Shown in pieces: positions 44,675 to 52,693 of a stretch of 64,000 bases of DNA (position 1 is its first letter; every line of letters begins with the position of its first letter). A program made the position numbers and the translations under genes. The stretch spans positions 62,001-126,000 of the forward strand of contig CANGIP010000003.1 of NCBI GenBank assembly GCA_947454105.1. The letters run 5' to 3'. The stretch comes from Actinomycetota bacterium (GTDB lineage Bacteria > Actinomycetota > Acidimicrobiia > Acidimicrobiales > Ilumatobacteraceae). The notes beneath the pieces were generated by a model, which was given only the letters and a program-made list of their open reading frames with translations, was not told the origin of the DNA and made no database searches.

Positions 44675-45799
44675 TCACGTGCGGGCAATTAAATTGCCGA
44701 GTCGAGCGAGGTGCGAACTCGCAGATCCAAGAACACTGGCTAATTGAATGCCCCACAAGAAATAGCGGTGTACGGGGTAATCAACGTCGGCGCCGATTCC
44801 GCCGTGAAGGTGTTGGGCGGCCGTGACAACTTGTTGAGCGCCTTCGCTTGCCCAATAGGCGGCGACCGCAACATCGCGACGGGCATCAAAACCTTCGGCG
44901 AGGCGCCATGCCGCATTGAGTGCAGTCACTCGCATTGCTTCGGTTGTGATGTATCCATCAGCGGCCCGCTGGGTTGTTGCCTGAAAAGCAGCGAGCGGCT
45001 TGCCGAATTGACGGCGTGACGAGAGGTGCGTCGAAACAAAAGCGAGTGAACCTTCAGCGACTCCGACTTGAATCGCTGCGAGGGCAGTGAGTGAATGTTC
45101 AAAAACTGAACGCAATGCTTCACGATTATCGATGTCGCTTCCGTGACCAAGAATGTCAGACACAGAAATTGTGCAATCAAACGAAAGGTGGGCTTGCGGC
45201 TCGTGGTTTGTTGTCTTCACTTCGGTTTTCGAAATACCGCTCAATGAAAGATCAACAATTGCAACTCCGACGTCATTGTTTGAGGTTCCTGCAAACGTGA
45301 TAGGTACCAAGACGAAGTGTGCATGCTGCGCAAATGGGACAGCTGGTTTGTAACCCTGCAACTTCACTGAGTCGCCACTAACGGTGGCGGTCACTGTGGG
45401 TCGCATGACGTCGTTGGCGCCAGATTCGGCAAGGGCAATCGTGAAAATTGTTTCGCCACTAGCGAGACCAGGCAAGAAGTTGCGCTGTTGATCGGGAGAA
45501 CCAAAGTCGGTGATTGCCAGTGCACTGACACCCGTTGTCCAAAGCGGGACAGGGGCCACATAGCGGCCTTGCCCCATGAGAGCGAGAGATAGTTCAACCC
45601 CACCAAAACCGCTTCCACCAAACTCTTCGGGGACGCACAAGGCCTGAATTCCGCTGTTGGCAAGCTGCTGCCACATTTCGCGATCAAAGCCGTCACCTTT
45701 TTCGGCAACCTTGACACGTTCGACGGTTGATTGGCCTTCAAAAATTTGCAGAGCCAGATCTTTGATGACTTGTTGTTCTTCGGAAAGATCAAAATTCAT
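44675..45799 (-). CDS. Acyl-CoA dehydrogenase, ChsE1-like (FadE28 type) subunit
   Basis: A 374-residue acyl-CoA dehydrogenase-fold protein: MNFDLSEEQQVIKDLALQIF, then LCVPEEFGGSGFGGVELSLAL and, at the C-terminus, QHLHGGIGADVDYPVHRYFLW. The first FAD block is weak (TIALAESGANDVMRP) and YKPAVPFAQHAHFVLVPI replaces the usual strand, as in FadE28. No obvious catalytic glutamate is present at either known position, which fits a non-catalytic partner in an alpha2beta2 heterotetramer such as ChsE1-ChsE2. Its partner is probably the product of 46843-48057 or 39407-40591. The start overlaps the end of the ChsH2-like gene by four bases. Confidence 0.83.
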   Translation of the reverse strand: MNFDLSEEQQVIKDLALQIFEGQSTVERVKVAEKGDGFDREMWQQLANSGIQALCVPEEFGGSGFGGVELSLALMGQGRYVAPVPLWTTGVSALAITDFGSPDQQRNFLPGLASGETIFTIALAESGANDVMRPTVTATVSGDSVKLQGYKPAVPFAQHAHFVLVPITFAGTSNNDVGVAIVDLSLSGISKTEVKTTNHEPQAHLSFDCTISVSDILGHGSDIDNREALRSVFEHSLTALAAIQVGVAEGSLAFVSTHLSSRRQFGKPLAAFQATTQRAADGYITTEAMRVTALNAAWRLAEGFDARRDVAVAAYWASEGAQQVVTAAQHLHGGIGADVDYPVHRYFLWGIQLASVLGSASSHLARLGNLIART

Positions 45800-46830
45800 G
45801 AGGTAGCTCCGGTGTTGCTAGTTGAATCGAGAATGGCAAAAGGAAGTTTCATATCGGGATCTGTTGCGCGAATCTCGATACGAACTCGTGATCCGACAGC
45901 AAGAGCATCAAGGTCGGTGTCAGCAGAGTTCATGATCATGCGCACCTTGTTGTTGCCAGGCTTGCCTGCATGTGAGATCGACGGATCAATGTCAATAAGC
46001 AAAACGGGGAGCGGATAATCAAAACTTGGAACTTGCGGATAATGCGCAATCACAAAACTATGAATGGTGCCCGACAACGGCATCTCAACTTTTTCCCATT
46101 TCAACGAATGACACGTGGGGCACATCGGTCCAGTCGGAAAGCGCACTTCGCCACATTCGGCACACGCTTGCGAATACAGGACACCATCGTTGAGGCCGTC
46201 GAAATACCACTGGTTGTCGTGGGTTGTCGCTGGGCGTGGGCGAAGCGCTTTGGGTTTGGCGGCTGGAGCCTTGGCTTTGGGTTGAAAACGGAAAATACGA
46301 AAGAGCATTGAGCCGACGAGTTCATCTTGTGCGTCGTAGTAATCCTGGCGGGTGCTGACGAAGTGTCCGGTTCCAAGGCCCGTCGTTTTTTCATCACTGA
46401 TTGAATCAATCACTGTTCGCATTGTGAGTTGATCTCCGGGGCGTAGGTAGCGGACATAGGTCTGCTCACTGTTTGTCCCAACAACGCTGGTGAAACCACG
46501 CGAGAACAAAAGTTGATTCATTTTTTCGTACGGGCCGTCGCCGGTGCGTGCTGGTCCGTCTATGCCGTTCATGACCCACGCTTGCAACATGGTGGGAGGT
46601 GCAACGATTCCGCCATGAATTGATTGTTTTGCTAATTCGGCATTTGTGTAAACGGGGTTTTTGTCGCCTACAGCTTCAACGAGGTGTCGAATCATTGGGG
46701 CATTGATTTCATCAGGTGCTGGAGTCGGCGCACCGATTTCAAGACCGACATAGGTTTGCAGTTCGTTAAAGAACGCAGCCTTAGCTTCGGGAGTTGCGTC
46801 AACGATGATGTCAGATGTTGTGTTGCTCAT
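45796..46830 (-). CDS. ChsH2-like hydratase with C-terminal DUF35/OB-fold
   Basis: A 344-residue two-domain protein. Residues about 12-190 are a MaoC-like hot-dog domain (DKNPVYTNAELAKQSIHGGIVAPPTM, YVRYLRPGDQLTMRTVIDSI). After a lysine/proline/alanine linker (KAKAPAAKPKALRPRP) there is a rubredoxin-like zinc site CAECGEVRFPTGPMCPTC and an OB-fold DUF35 domain (SFVIAHYPQVPSFDYPLPVLLIDID). This architecture is that of ChsH2 (Rv3542c): hydratase with ChsH1, and docking surface for the Ltp2 aldolase. ChsH1-like and Ltp2-like genes are both present downstream in the same operon. Confidence 0.87.
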   Translation of the reverse strand: MSNTTSDIIVDATPEAKAAFFNELQTYVGLEIGAPTPAPDEINAPMIRHLVEAVGDKNPVYTNAELAKQSIHGGIVAPPTMLQAWVMNGIDGPARTGDGPYEKMNQLLFSRGFTSVVGTNSEQTYVRYLRPGDQLTMRTVIDSISDEKTTGLGTGHFVSTRQDYYDAQDELVGSMLFRIFRFQPKAKAPAAKPKALRPRPATTHDNQWYFDGLNDGVLYSQACAECGEVRFPTGPMCPTCHSLKWEKVEMPLSGTIHSFVIAHYPQVPSFDYPLPVLLIDIDPSISHAGKPGNNKVRMIMNSADTDLDALAVGSRVRIEIRATDPDMKLPFAILDSTSNTGATS

Positions 46831-46842
46831 GTTGATTCTCTT

Positions 46843-48057
46843 TCATCCAACTTTGTTCGACAAGCGCCAGGGCATGTCTTTGTCGAGCTGAGGTTCGCGA
46901 GGTAAGCCAAGACCCCGCTCGGCAATGATGTTGTGTTGAATTTCGTCGGTGCCACCACCAATACGAATGGCGAATTGACTGAGTAAATGCTGACCCCATT
47001 GGTTGTCTTCGGGTGCATCGTCGGCCCAAAGCATTGCGCCAGCACCAAGAATTTCGGTGGCTAGTTTGGCAGTGAGGCGCCAATGATTTGCGTAGGCCAA
47101 TTTGAGGGTGAGTGCTTCAGGTCCGGGTATGCGCATTTGACTCATCGCTGTGCGCATGCGAAAACCCATGTAGCGAAGTGTCTCGGCGCGAGCATGAGCC
47201 TGCGCGAGTCCTTGACGAATATTGAGATCGTTTGATAATCCGCGTTGTTGAGCAAGTTGAATCAATTGATCAACCGACCAGGTTCCGCCCGAACCAATGT
47301 GGCTGCGCTCATTCATCAACGTGGTCTGTGCACCTTTCCAACCACCATTGATGTCGCCAATGATGTTTGCGTGCGGAATGCGCACGTCAGTAAGGAAGGT
47401 TTCATTGAAGTGCTGAACTCCAGTGATCTGGGTGATCGGGCGAACATCAATGCCGGGGGACTTCATATCCAAAATGAAGTATGTGATACCAGCGTGCTTG
47501 GGCAGGTCGACATCGGTTCGAGCCAACAAAATTGCGTAGTCGGCGAACTGACCAAAGCTGGTCCAAACTTTTTGTCCGTTCACGACCCAATCGTCACCGT
47601 CGCGCACTGCCCGTGTGCTGAGTGAAGCGAGGTCGCTACCCGAACCGGGTTCGCTGAAGAGCTGGCACCACACTTCTTCGCCCTTCAAGATGGGAGCGAG
47701 GTGTTGCTGTTGTTGATCAGGGGTTCCGTGGGCGATGAGCGTTGGTCCGACCATGCCAATCGAAACCGCGAAGGCTCCCGTCGCGACATCGAACTGCGAC
47801 ATCTCTTCGGCAAAAATCGCCGACTGAATGGCGCTCGCGCCTCGACCGCCGTACTGTTTGGGCCACGTGATGCCAGCCCAATTGTTGTCGTACAAAACGC
47901 GCTGCCAATCGCGGCAAGTTTGCATGTGTCCAGCGAGGTCGCGAGTGTGGTCGGCAGTCTTGCCCTCGTGTGAGTCGCGACGATGGGCATGGGCCTCGAG
48001 CCAAGCGCGGGCCTCGGCTCGAAAAGCGGCTTCTTCTGGCGTGTCCCCGATATGCAT
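46843..48057 (-). CDS. Acyl-CoA dehydrogenase (first gene of the igr-like operon)
   Basis: A 404-residue acyl-CoA dehydrogenase. GITWPKQYGGRGASAIQSAIF, CQLFSEPGSGSDLASLSTRAV and WVVNGQKVWTSFGQFADYAILLARTD are standard FAD and substrate blocks; a glutamate in LMNERSHIG is placed like the catalytic base of the FadE26/FadE29 group, and IRIGGGTDEIQHNIIAERGLGLPRE ends the fold. It is likely the catalytic partner of the FadE28-like subunit encoded two genes downstream. ATG 48057 has no strong ribosome site. Operator site 2 lies about 50-70 bases upstream, and the operon continues with 12-base or overlapping gaps to 40599. Confidence 0.88.
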   Translation of the reverse strand: MHIGDTPEEAAFRAEARAWLEAHAHRRDSHEGKTADHTRDLAGHMQTCRDWQRVLYDNNWAGITWPKQYGGRGASAIQSAIFAEEMSQFDVATGAFAVSIGMVGPTLIAHGTPDQQQQHLAPILKGEEVWCQLFSEPGSGSDLASLSTRAVRDGDDWVVNGQKVWTSFGQFADYAILLARTDVDLPKHAGITYFILDMKSPGIDVRPITQITGVQHFNETFLTDVRIPHANIIGDINGGWKGAQTTLMNERSHIGSGGTWSVDQLIQLAQQRGLSNDLNIRQGLAQAHARAETLRYMGFRMRTAMSQMRIPGPEALTLKLAYANHWRLTAKLATEILGAGAMLWADDAPEDNQWGQHLLSQFAIRIGGGTDEIQHNIIAERGLGLPREPQLDKDMPWRLSNKVG

Positions 48058-48104
48058 GAAAGCGATGATCCCCGTGGAAAAGAGGCAGGCGGCGAGCGTC
48101 TGCT

Positions 48105-48129
48105 GGTTTCTGACAGTCTGTCAGAAACC
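48105..48129. promoter_or_regulatory. Operator, TTCTGAC-N5-GTCAGAA (site 2)
   Basis: The core TTCTGAC (48108-48114), AGTCT, GTCAGAA (48120-48126) extends outward to perfect 11-base arms (GGTTTCTGACA and TGTCAGAAACC) around GTC, the most symmetrical copy in the window. It lies about 50 bases before the start of the seven-gene minus-strand operon and is the likely control point of the whole pathway. Confidence 0.8.
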
Positions 48130-48173
48130 GACCCAATCCCACCTAACCGCGCTCACGATCTACACGTCGCGGG

Positions 48174-49073
48174 TTAGTCCCGCCACTCGGCGGGACCGGT
48201 GTAGAACCGCAAGTCATCGCGGCTATAGGTCATGGCGATCGACTCCTGGTGATCGATGACCTCAGACCAGTGATCTCTCAGGTCCTCAAGGGTTGCGTCT
48301 GGTCCACCTGACCACCCGGGAACGCCGGTGGTCGAAATGAGGGCGGTCCTTCCGGCTCCGGTCGTAAATATTTGTCCAGAACACGGGACATCGTCATGGA
48401 CAAGCCAGGCTGCCGCGGGGGAGCACATCTGGGGGGTGAAGTTGTCTTCCATCCACTTGCGGGTGTCCTCGTTGGGATTCAGGGCGGCCGATCGGGTGTA
48501 TCCAATCGGCATCAGCACATTGACCTTGATCCCATCAGGGGCGCCTTCAAGAGCGAGCGACCTGGCTAAGCCGATCAAGCCAGCTTTGGCCATCGAGTAG
48601 GCCGGCATTCCGAGCGACCCGATAGCGGCGCTTGACGACGTCATCAAAATTCGACCAAATTGTTGCTGGCGAAAATGGGGCCACGCAGCTCGGGACATGT
48701 TGTACGAGCCGACTAGGTGAGTTGAAATGATGGTTGCTACTTGGTGGTCGGTCGTTTGTTCAATCGTTCCGGTTGGTCCGCCACGACCAGCGTTGTTCAG
48801 CACGATATGCAGGGCACCAAATTCGCTAAGCGCAGACTGGATAATGCTGTGAGCCGATTCAGGGTCGGCTACGGATTGGGTGTTAGCGATCGCGAATCCG
48901 CCAGCGCTAACGATGTCGTTCGCAGTAGTGGTGGCATGTTCGGCTGATGAGTCGTTGACCACAACTTTGGCGCCACGTGCCGCGAGGAAAAGGGCGTGTT
49001 CGCGACCAAGGCCACGTCCAGCTCCAGTAACGATTGCTACTCGATCATTGAATTGAATGAGTGATTCAGTCAT
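48174..49073 (-). CDS. Short-chain dehydrogenase/reductase (Hsd4A-like)
   Basis: A 299-residue SDR. The NAD-binding loop is TGAGRGLGREHALFLAARGAKVVVND (about 15-40), with NNAGRGG near 94-100, SSSAAIGSLGMPAYSMAKAGL holding the catalytic Ser, Tyr (PAYSMAK) and Lys. The N-terminal GAGRGLGR(E/A)HAL wording is shared with the 17-beta-HSD4/Hsd4A group, which oxidises 3-hydroxyacyl-CoA side chains of sterols, a step missing among the other genes here; the assignment is plausible, not proven. ATG 49073 is preceded by GGTGG and is preferred over an upstream extension. It is divergent from another SDR with only 23 bases between start codons. Confidence 0.8.
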   Translation of the reverse strand: MTESLIQFNDRVAIVTGAGRGLGREHALFLAARGAKVVVNDSSAEHATTTANDIVSAGGFAIANTQSVADPESAHSIIQSALSEFGALHIVLNNAGRGGPTGTIEQTTDHQVATIISTHLVGSYNMSRAAWPHFRQQQFGRILMTSSSAAIGSLGMPAYSMAKAGLIGLARSLALEGAPDGIKVNVLMPIGYTRSAALNPNEDTRKWMEDNFTPQMCSPAAAWLVHDDVPCSGQIFTTGAGRTALISTTGVPGWSGGPDATLEDLRDHWSEVIDHQESIAMTYSRDDLRFYTGPAEWRD

Positions 49074-49096
49074 GTCGCCACCGTACAGTTCAGAGC

Positions 49097-49966
49097 ATGG
49101 CTGATCTACGAGCGAACAAATTAGTAAGCGTCGTGCCAAGTGTCGTCCCAAGAGTGATCATGGTGACCGGTGCGAGTCGTGGAATCGGTCGCGCCATTGC
49201 ACTTTCGTTGGCAGCGCAAGGGCATTCGCTGATCTTGACGGCCCGATCAGTTGATGGTGGTGCAAAGTTTTCTGGAACATCACTGAATGACCCGTTGGCG
49301 GGAATGGATTTAAGTGGTTCGGTAGCAGCAGTTGCGGAAGCATGTCAGGCGCTTGGATCGCGCACAATTGCCGTGCCGATGGATCTCACAGTTGAATCAA
49401 GTGTGCTTGAAGCCGCCGAAGCAGCGTTATCCGAATTTGGTGTTGTTGACACTTTGGTATCGAATGCCATTTATCAAGGGCCAGGAGTCAATGATTGGTT
49501 GCAAGATCTCCCGATCGAGAATTTGCGCAAGGTCATTGAAGGCGATGCCATTTCGCCGATGATTATGTTGAAAAAGTTTCTGCCCGGCATGTTGACAAGC
49601 GAGCGCGGAGTATTTATTCATCTCACATCGGGTGCGGCTTCGCTTGTGCCGAAAAAGCCAGCTGGAGAAGGCGGTTGGGGAGTTGCATATGCAATGGCTA
49701 AAGGTGCAGCGCATCGAATTGCGGGTGTGATGCATGCTGAATATTCATCACAAGGACTTCGTGCCTACAGTTTGAATCCGGGCCACGTGACAACTGAAGT
49801 GATGGCATTGCGGGCTCAGAGTGAAGGTCGTGAAGTAACTGGTAACGGACCAGAAGACGTTGCCGTCACTGCACAATGGTTGATTGAAGGAAGTGCTGAA
49901 GCCTCAGAACTCTCAGGACAAGAAATTGTTTCGCGAGATGTGATTCAGCGACTTCGAAGTTCTTGA
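49097..49966 (+). CDS. Short-chain dehydrogenase/reductase
   Basis: About 289 residues. VTGASRGIGRAIALSLAAQG (about residues 21-40) binds the nucleotide; SNAIYQGPG replaces the usual NNAG; LTSGAASLVPKKPAGEGGWGVAYAMAKGAAHRIAG carries the catalytic Ser, Tyr (AYAMAK) and Lys. The insertion between LILTARS and the second strand (KFSGTSLNDPLAGMDL) is longer than in classical SDRs. The substrate is unknown; the surrounding catabolic genes suggest a hydroxyacyl-CoA or alcohol intermediate. ATG 49097 is used but GTG/ATG codons closer to the Rossmann strand exist. Its 3' end overlaps the convergent LLM gene by 22 bases. Confidence 0.8.
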   Translation: MADLRANKLVSVVPSVVPRVIMVTGASRGIGRAIALSLAAQGHSLILTARSVDGGAKFSGTSLNDPLAGMDLSGSVAAVAEACQALGSRTIAVPMDLTVESSVLEAAEAALSEFGVVDTLVSNAIYQGPGVNDWLQDLPIENLRKVIEGDAISPMIMLKKFLPGMLTSERGVFIHLTSGAASLVPKKPAGEGGWGVAYAMAKGAAHRIAGVMHAEYSSQGLRAYSLNPGHVTTEVMALRAQSEGREVTGNGPEDVAVTAQWLIEGSAEASELSGQEIVSRDVIQRLRSS

Positions 49967-50973
49967 ATTGCGTTGCTGAGCAAATGATCATTTGAATCAT
50001 CGGGCGGCGCAGCAACAAGAATTCCGTTGGCGAGTCCGTTGAACCATTCAATTGCTACGTCGGGTAGTTGGGCAAAAGTCGCTTGTGGTACGAGCGTATC
50101 CAGAACTTCATCGGTGACGAGAGTTGATAAGTCGTTCCAACGTTGATCACGTATGAGTGAACGAAGTTGCGGAGCTAATTCACTCCATCCAAATAATTCA
50201 AGAGTTCGTTCATATGCGGGGGTCGAATACAAGAAAGCCAAAAGTCGCCGATTGTGCTCTCGTCGTTCATCAAGGTCACTTTGGGTTTTGCCAAGTATCC
50301 ATTGAGTGCCGACAACTAGCTCAATGTCGTCAACAGAGCGACCCGTGTGTCGTGCGCCGGTCAATAGACCAGGTCGACACAGCTCTCGCAAGTATCGCGG
50401 ATGACTGTTGGTTGGGTGAGTGACAAAGCCATCGGCGATTTGTCCAGCAAGTTCAACCAACTTTTTGTTCACTCCACCCATCCAAATATTTGGACGCTTC
50501 ACGTGCTCGGGCAACGGATCGGGTGTGAAGTTTGGCGTGAGCAAATTTAATGTGTAGTGCTCGCTGCTGTAATCAAGTTTTTCGAGACCATCAAAAGCGC
50601 GCCAGCACGCACGAACTGCTCCGATGTGATCGCGCAAGCGGCCGGTCGGGTCATCAAACTGTGCTCCGAAGCGACGTTCAATGTGTGGTCGAATTTGGGT
50701 TCCGAGACCGAGTTGGAAACGCCCGTCAGAGAGCGCTGCTAAATCCCATGCTGAATAGGCAACTGCCATAGGGCTGCGTACGAGGGCAAGAGCGACTGAA
50801 GTGCGAACAGTCAAAGTTGTTGTGGCCTGCAGTGCGGCCATCGATGCCAAAAATGGATCGTGAATTGTTTCAGCAATATGTAGGCCGTCGTATCCGAGTC
50901 GTTCAATACGTTGCGCATGCGCAGCGATATCGCGAATGGGTAGTCGCGGATCCATGCCCGCATAGACGCGCAT
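49945..50973 (-). CDS. LLM-class F420-dependent oxidoreductase (TIGR03617-like)
   Basis: A 342-residue TIM-barrel luciferase-like monooxygenase-fold protein. MRVYAGMDPRLPIRDIAAHAQRIERLGYDGLHIAET opens the barrel, LSDGRFQLGLGTQIRPHIERRFG is the conserved central block, and PNIWMGGVNKKLVELAGQIADGFVTHP follows. The absence of flavin-dependent oxygenase features and the actinobacterial setting favour coenzyme F420 as hydride carrier. The substrate is unknown. The start ATG 50973 overlaps the stop of the upstream enoyl-CoA hydratase gene by one base (TAATG on the minus strand), so both are under operator site 3. Confidence 0.82.
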   Translation of the reverse strand: MRVYAGMDPRLPIRDIAAHAQRIERLGYDGLHIAETIHDPFLASMAALQATTTLTVRTSVALALVRSPMAVAYSAWDLAALSDGRFQLGLGTQIRPHIERRFGAQFDDPTGRLRDHIGAVRACWRAFDGLEKLDYSSEHYTLNLLTPNFTPDPLPEHVKRPNIWMGGVNKKLVELAGQIADGFVTHPTNSHPRYLRELCRPGLLTGARHTGRSVDDIELVVGTQWILGKTQSDLDERREHNRRLLAFLYSTPAYERTLELFGWSELAPQLRSLIRDQRWNDLSTLVTDEVLDTLVPQATFAQLPDVAIEWFNGLANGILVAAPPDDSNDHLLSNAIQELRSR

Positions 50974-51737
50974 TACGAATTGCCTCGAACTTGTTGCGAA
51001 CGAATCTTTGCCCACTCGCGAGCTCGTTGATTTTCTATGGCGTAAGCCGCGTCGCTATTGCTGAGTGGTGCGACTTCGTCGTATAGCGAACGAATTGCTG
51101 TAATAGCGCCTGCATGGTTGCCGGCGATTGATTCAGCGATTTCTAACGCACGCGTCAACAGTTGATCGTGAGTAACCACTTCGGTGACAAGGCCCCACTC
51201 GAGAGCAGTTTGTGCCGAGATCATTTCTGCGGTGAGACTCATACGTCGTGCCCGACCAGTGCCGATCAAACGTGGAAGTTTGACGGTGAGTCCCCAACCA
51301 GGGACCATGCCAACTTTTGCATGTGTGTCTGCGAAACGTGCTTTGTCGGACGCAATCAAGAAATCGCAGGCCAACGCGATTTCGAATCCGCCGGTGATCG
51401 CAGCACCGTTGATCGCGCCAATGACAGGAACTCGAGTCGGTGGAAGCGCACCCCAATATCCAGGATGTGGGTTCTCGCCTTTTTTCTCGCCACCTGAAAC
51501 ATCGCGCAGATCGAAGCCCGCACAGAATGCGGGGTCGGCGCCAGTCAAGATGATTGCCCGCACGGCTGGATCAGAATCGCATTGCGAGATAGCTGCGGGG
51601 AAAGCGGCCGATAGGGCGGCATTGAGGGCATTGCGTGATTCAGGACGATTGAGAGTGATGACGGCGATTTTGCCGGCGGTGTTCTCGCGGATCTCAATTT
51701 GAACAATTGGTTCGTTAATGCCGTCAAGTTCACTCAT
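50973..51737 (-). CDS. Enoyl-CoA hydratase/isomerase family protein
   Basis: About 254 residues. ITLNRPESRNALNAALSAAFPAAI, AFCAGFDLRDVSGG (oxyanion-hole block), GAINGAAITGGFEIALACDFLIAS and THAKVGMVPGWGLTVKLPRLIG are crotonase features; GMVPGWG holds no glutamate at the second catalytic position, so isomerase or other crotonase activity rather than simple hydration is possible. The ATG at 51737 (or 51740, adjacent) lies at the very edge of operator site 3, implying an extremely short or leaderless message. The LLM gene follows with a one-base overlap. Confidence 0.85.
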   Translation of the reverse strand: MSELDGINEPIVQIEIRENTAGKIAVITLNRPESRNALNAALSAAFPAAISQCDSDPAVRAIILTGADPAFCAGFDLRDVSGGEKKGENPHPGYWGALPPTRVPVIGAINGAAITGGFEIALACDFLIASDKARFADTHAKVGMVPGWGLTVKLPRLIGTGRARRMSLTAEMISAQTALEWGLVTEVVTHDQLLTRALEIAESIAGNHAGAITAIRSLYDEVAPLSNSDAAYAIENQRAREWAKIRSQQVRGNS

Positions 51738-51738
51738 C

Positions 51739-51757
51739 ATCTGACAGAGTGTCAGAA
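51739..51757. promoter_or_regulatory. Operator, (A/T)TCTGAC-N5-GTCAGAA (site 3)
   Basis: ATCTGAC, AGAGT, GTCAGAA. It lies between two divergent genes: it touches the start of the enoyl-CoA hydratase on the minus strand and ends 13 bases before ATG 51771 of the LLM gene on the plus strand, so it can control both. Confidence 0.75.
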
Positions 51758-51770
51758 ACGGAGGGTGATG

Positions 51771-52670
51771 ATGAAGTTCTGGTGCGCAACGGCATTTATG
51801 AAGACAAAACAACTGGTGCATATTGCTCAGTTGCTCGATGAAGCCGGGTATCACGGCTTAATGGTGAGCGATCACCTCGTGTACCCCAAGAATCTGCAGT
51901 CGAAGTATCCGTATTCTCCTCATCCTGACGGCCGTCCAATCTGGGAACCAGAAACTGCTTGGCCCGACCCGTGGGTGTTGATTGGCGCCATGACCAGCGT
52001 GACCAAGCAATTGAACTTCACAACAAACATCTATGTTGCGGGCCATCGCCCATTATTGCAGTTGGCTAAAGAAATCGCCACGGCATCGGTTTTGTCTGAC
52101 GGTCGCGTTGCTCTTGGTGCGGGAGCTGGCTGGATGAAAGAAGAATTTGATCTGCAAGGTCAAGACTTCTCGAATCGTGGCAAGCGACTGACCGAAATGG
52201 TTGAAGCATTGCGCGCCATGTGGGCTGGCGGTTGGGTTGAGTTCCACGGCGAGTACTACGACGTTCCGGCGATCACGATGGAACCATCGCCTCCTTCACG
52301 AGTCCCGATTTATATTGGCGGACATACCGACGCTGCGCTCAAACGTGCGGCAAAAGTTGGTGATGGCTGGATTGGCAATGCCTACCCTGTTGAAGAAGCG
52401 CAAGTGCACATCAACAAACTCAAGGGTTACTTGCGTGAATACGGTCGTGAAAATGACGACTTTGAAATCATTTGCGGTTTGTATGCAATGCCGACTGCTG
52501 ATTTGTATAAGCGGGCCGAAGAAGAAATGGGAATGACTGGAACCCTGTGCATGCCATGGGCTCTCGGAAATCCATCAGCAGGAGATCATGCTGGGCTAGC
52601 TGAAATGTCTGCGGCATACAAACCGTTTATTGATGACTTCGCCACAAATGTTGTGAGTAAGTGTCAATAA
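51771..52670 (+). CDS. LLM-class F420-dependent oxidoreductase (TIGR03619-like)
   Basis: A 299-residue TIM-barrel protein. MKFWCATAFMKTKQLVHIAQLLDEAGYHGLMVSDHLVYP opens the fold, LSDGRVALGAGAGWMKEEFDLQGQDFSNRGKRLTEMVEALRAMW is the most conserved block of this subgroup, and PIYIGGHTDAALKRAAKVGDGWIG is the cofactor-phosphate region. It probably transfers hydride to or from F420 on a catabolic intermediate; no substrate can be assigned. ATG 51771 has GGAGGG five bases upstream, better than ATG 51768 or the more distal in-frame start inside the operator. It is convergent with the aldehyde dehydrogenase gene. Confidence 0.85.
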   Translation: MKFWCATAFMKTKQLVHIAQLLDEAGYHGLMVSDHLVYPKNLQSKYPYSPHPDGRPIWEPETAWPDPWVLIGAMTSVTKQLNFTTNIYVAGHRPLLQLAKEIATASVLSDGRVALGAGAGWMKEEFDLQGQDFSNRGKRLTEMVEALRAMWAGGWVEFHGEYYDVPAITMEPSPPSRVPIYIGGHTDAALKRAAKVGDGWIGNAYPVEEAQVHINKLKGYLREYGRENDDFEIICGLYAMPTADLYKRAEEEMGMTGTLCMPWALGNPSAGDHAGLAEMSAAYKPFIDDFATNVVSKCQ

Positions 52671-52693
52671 CAACTTGTCGCTGTTCTTGTTGA

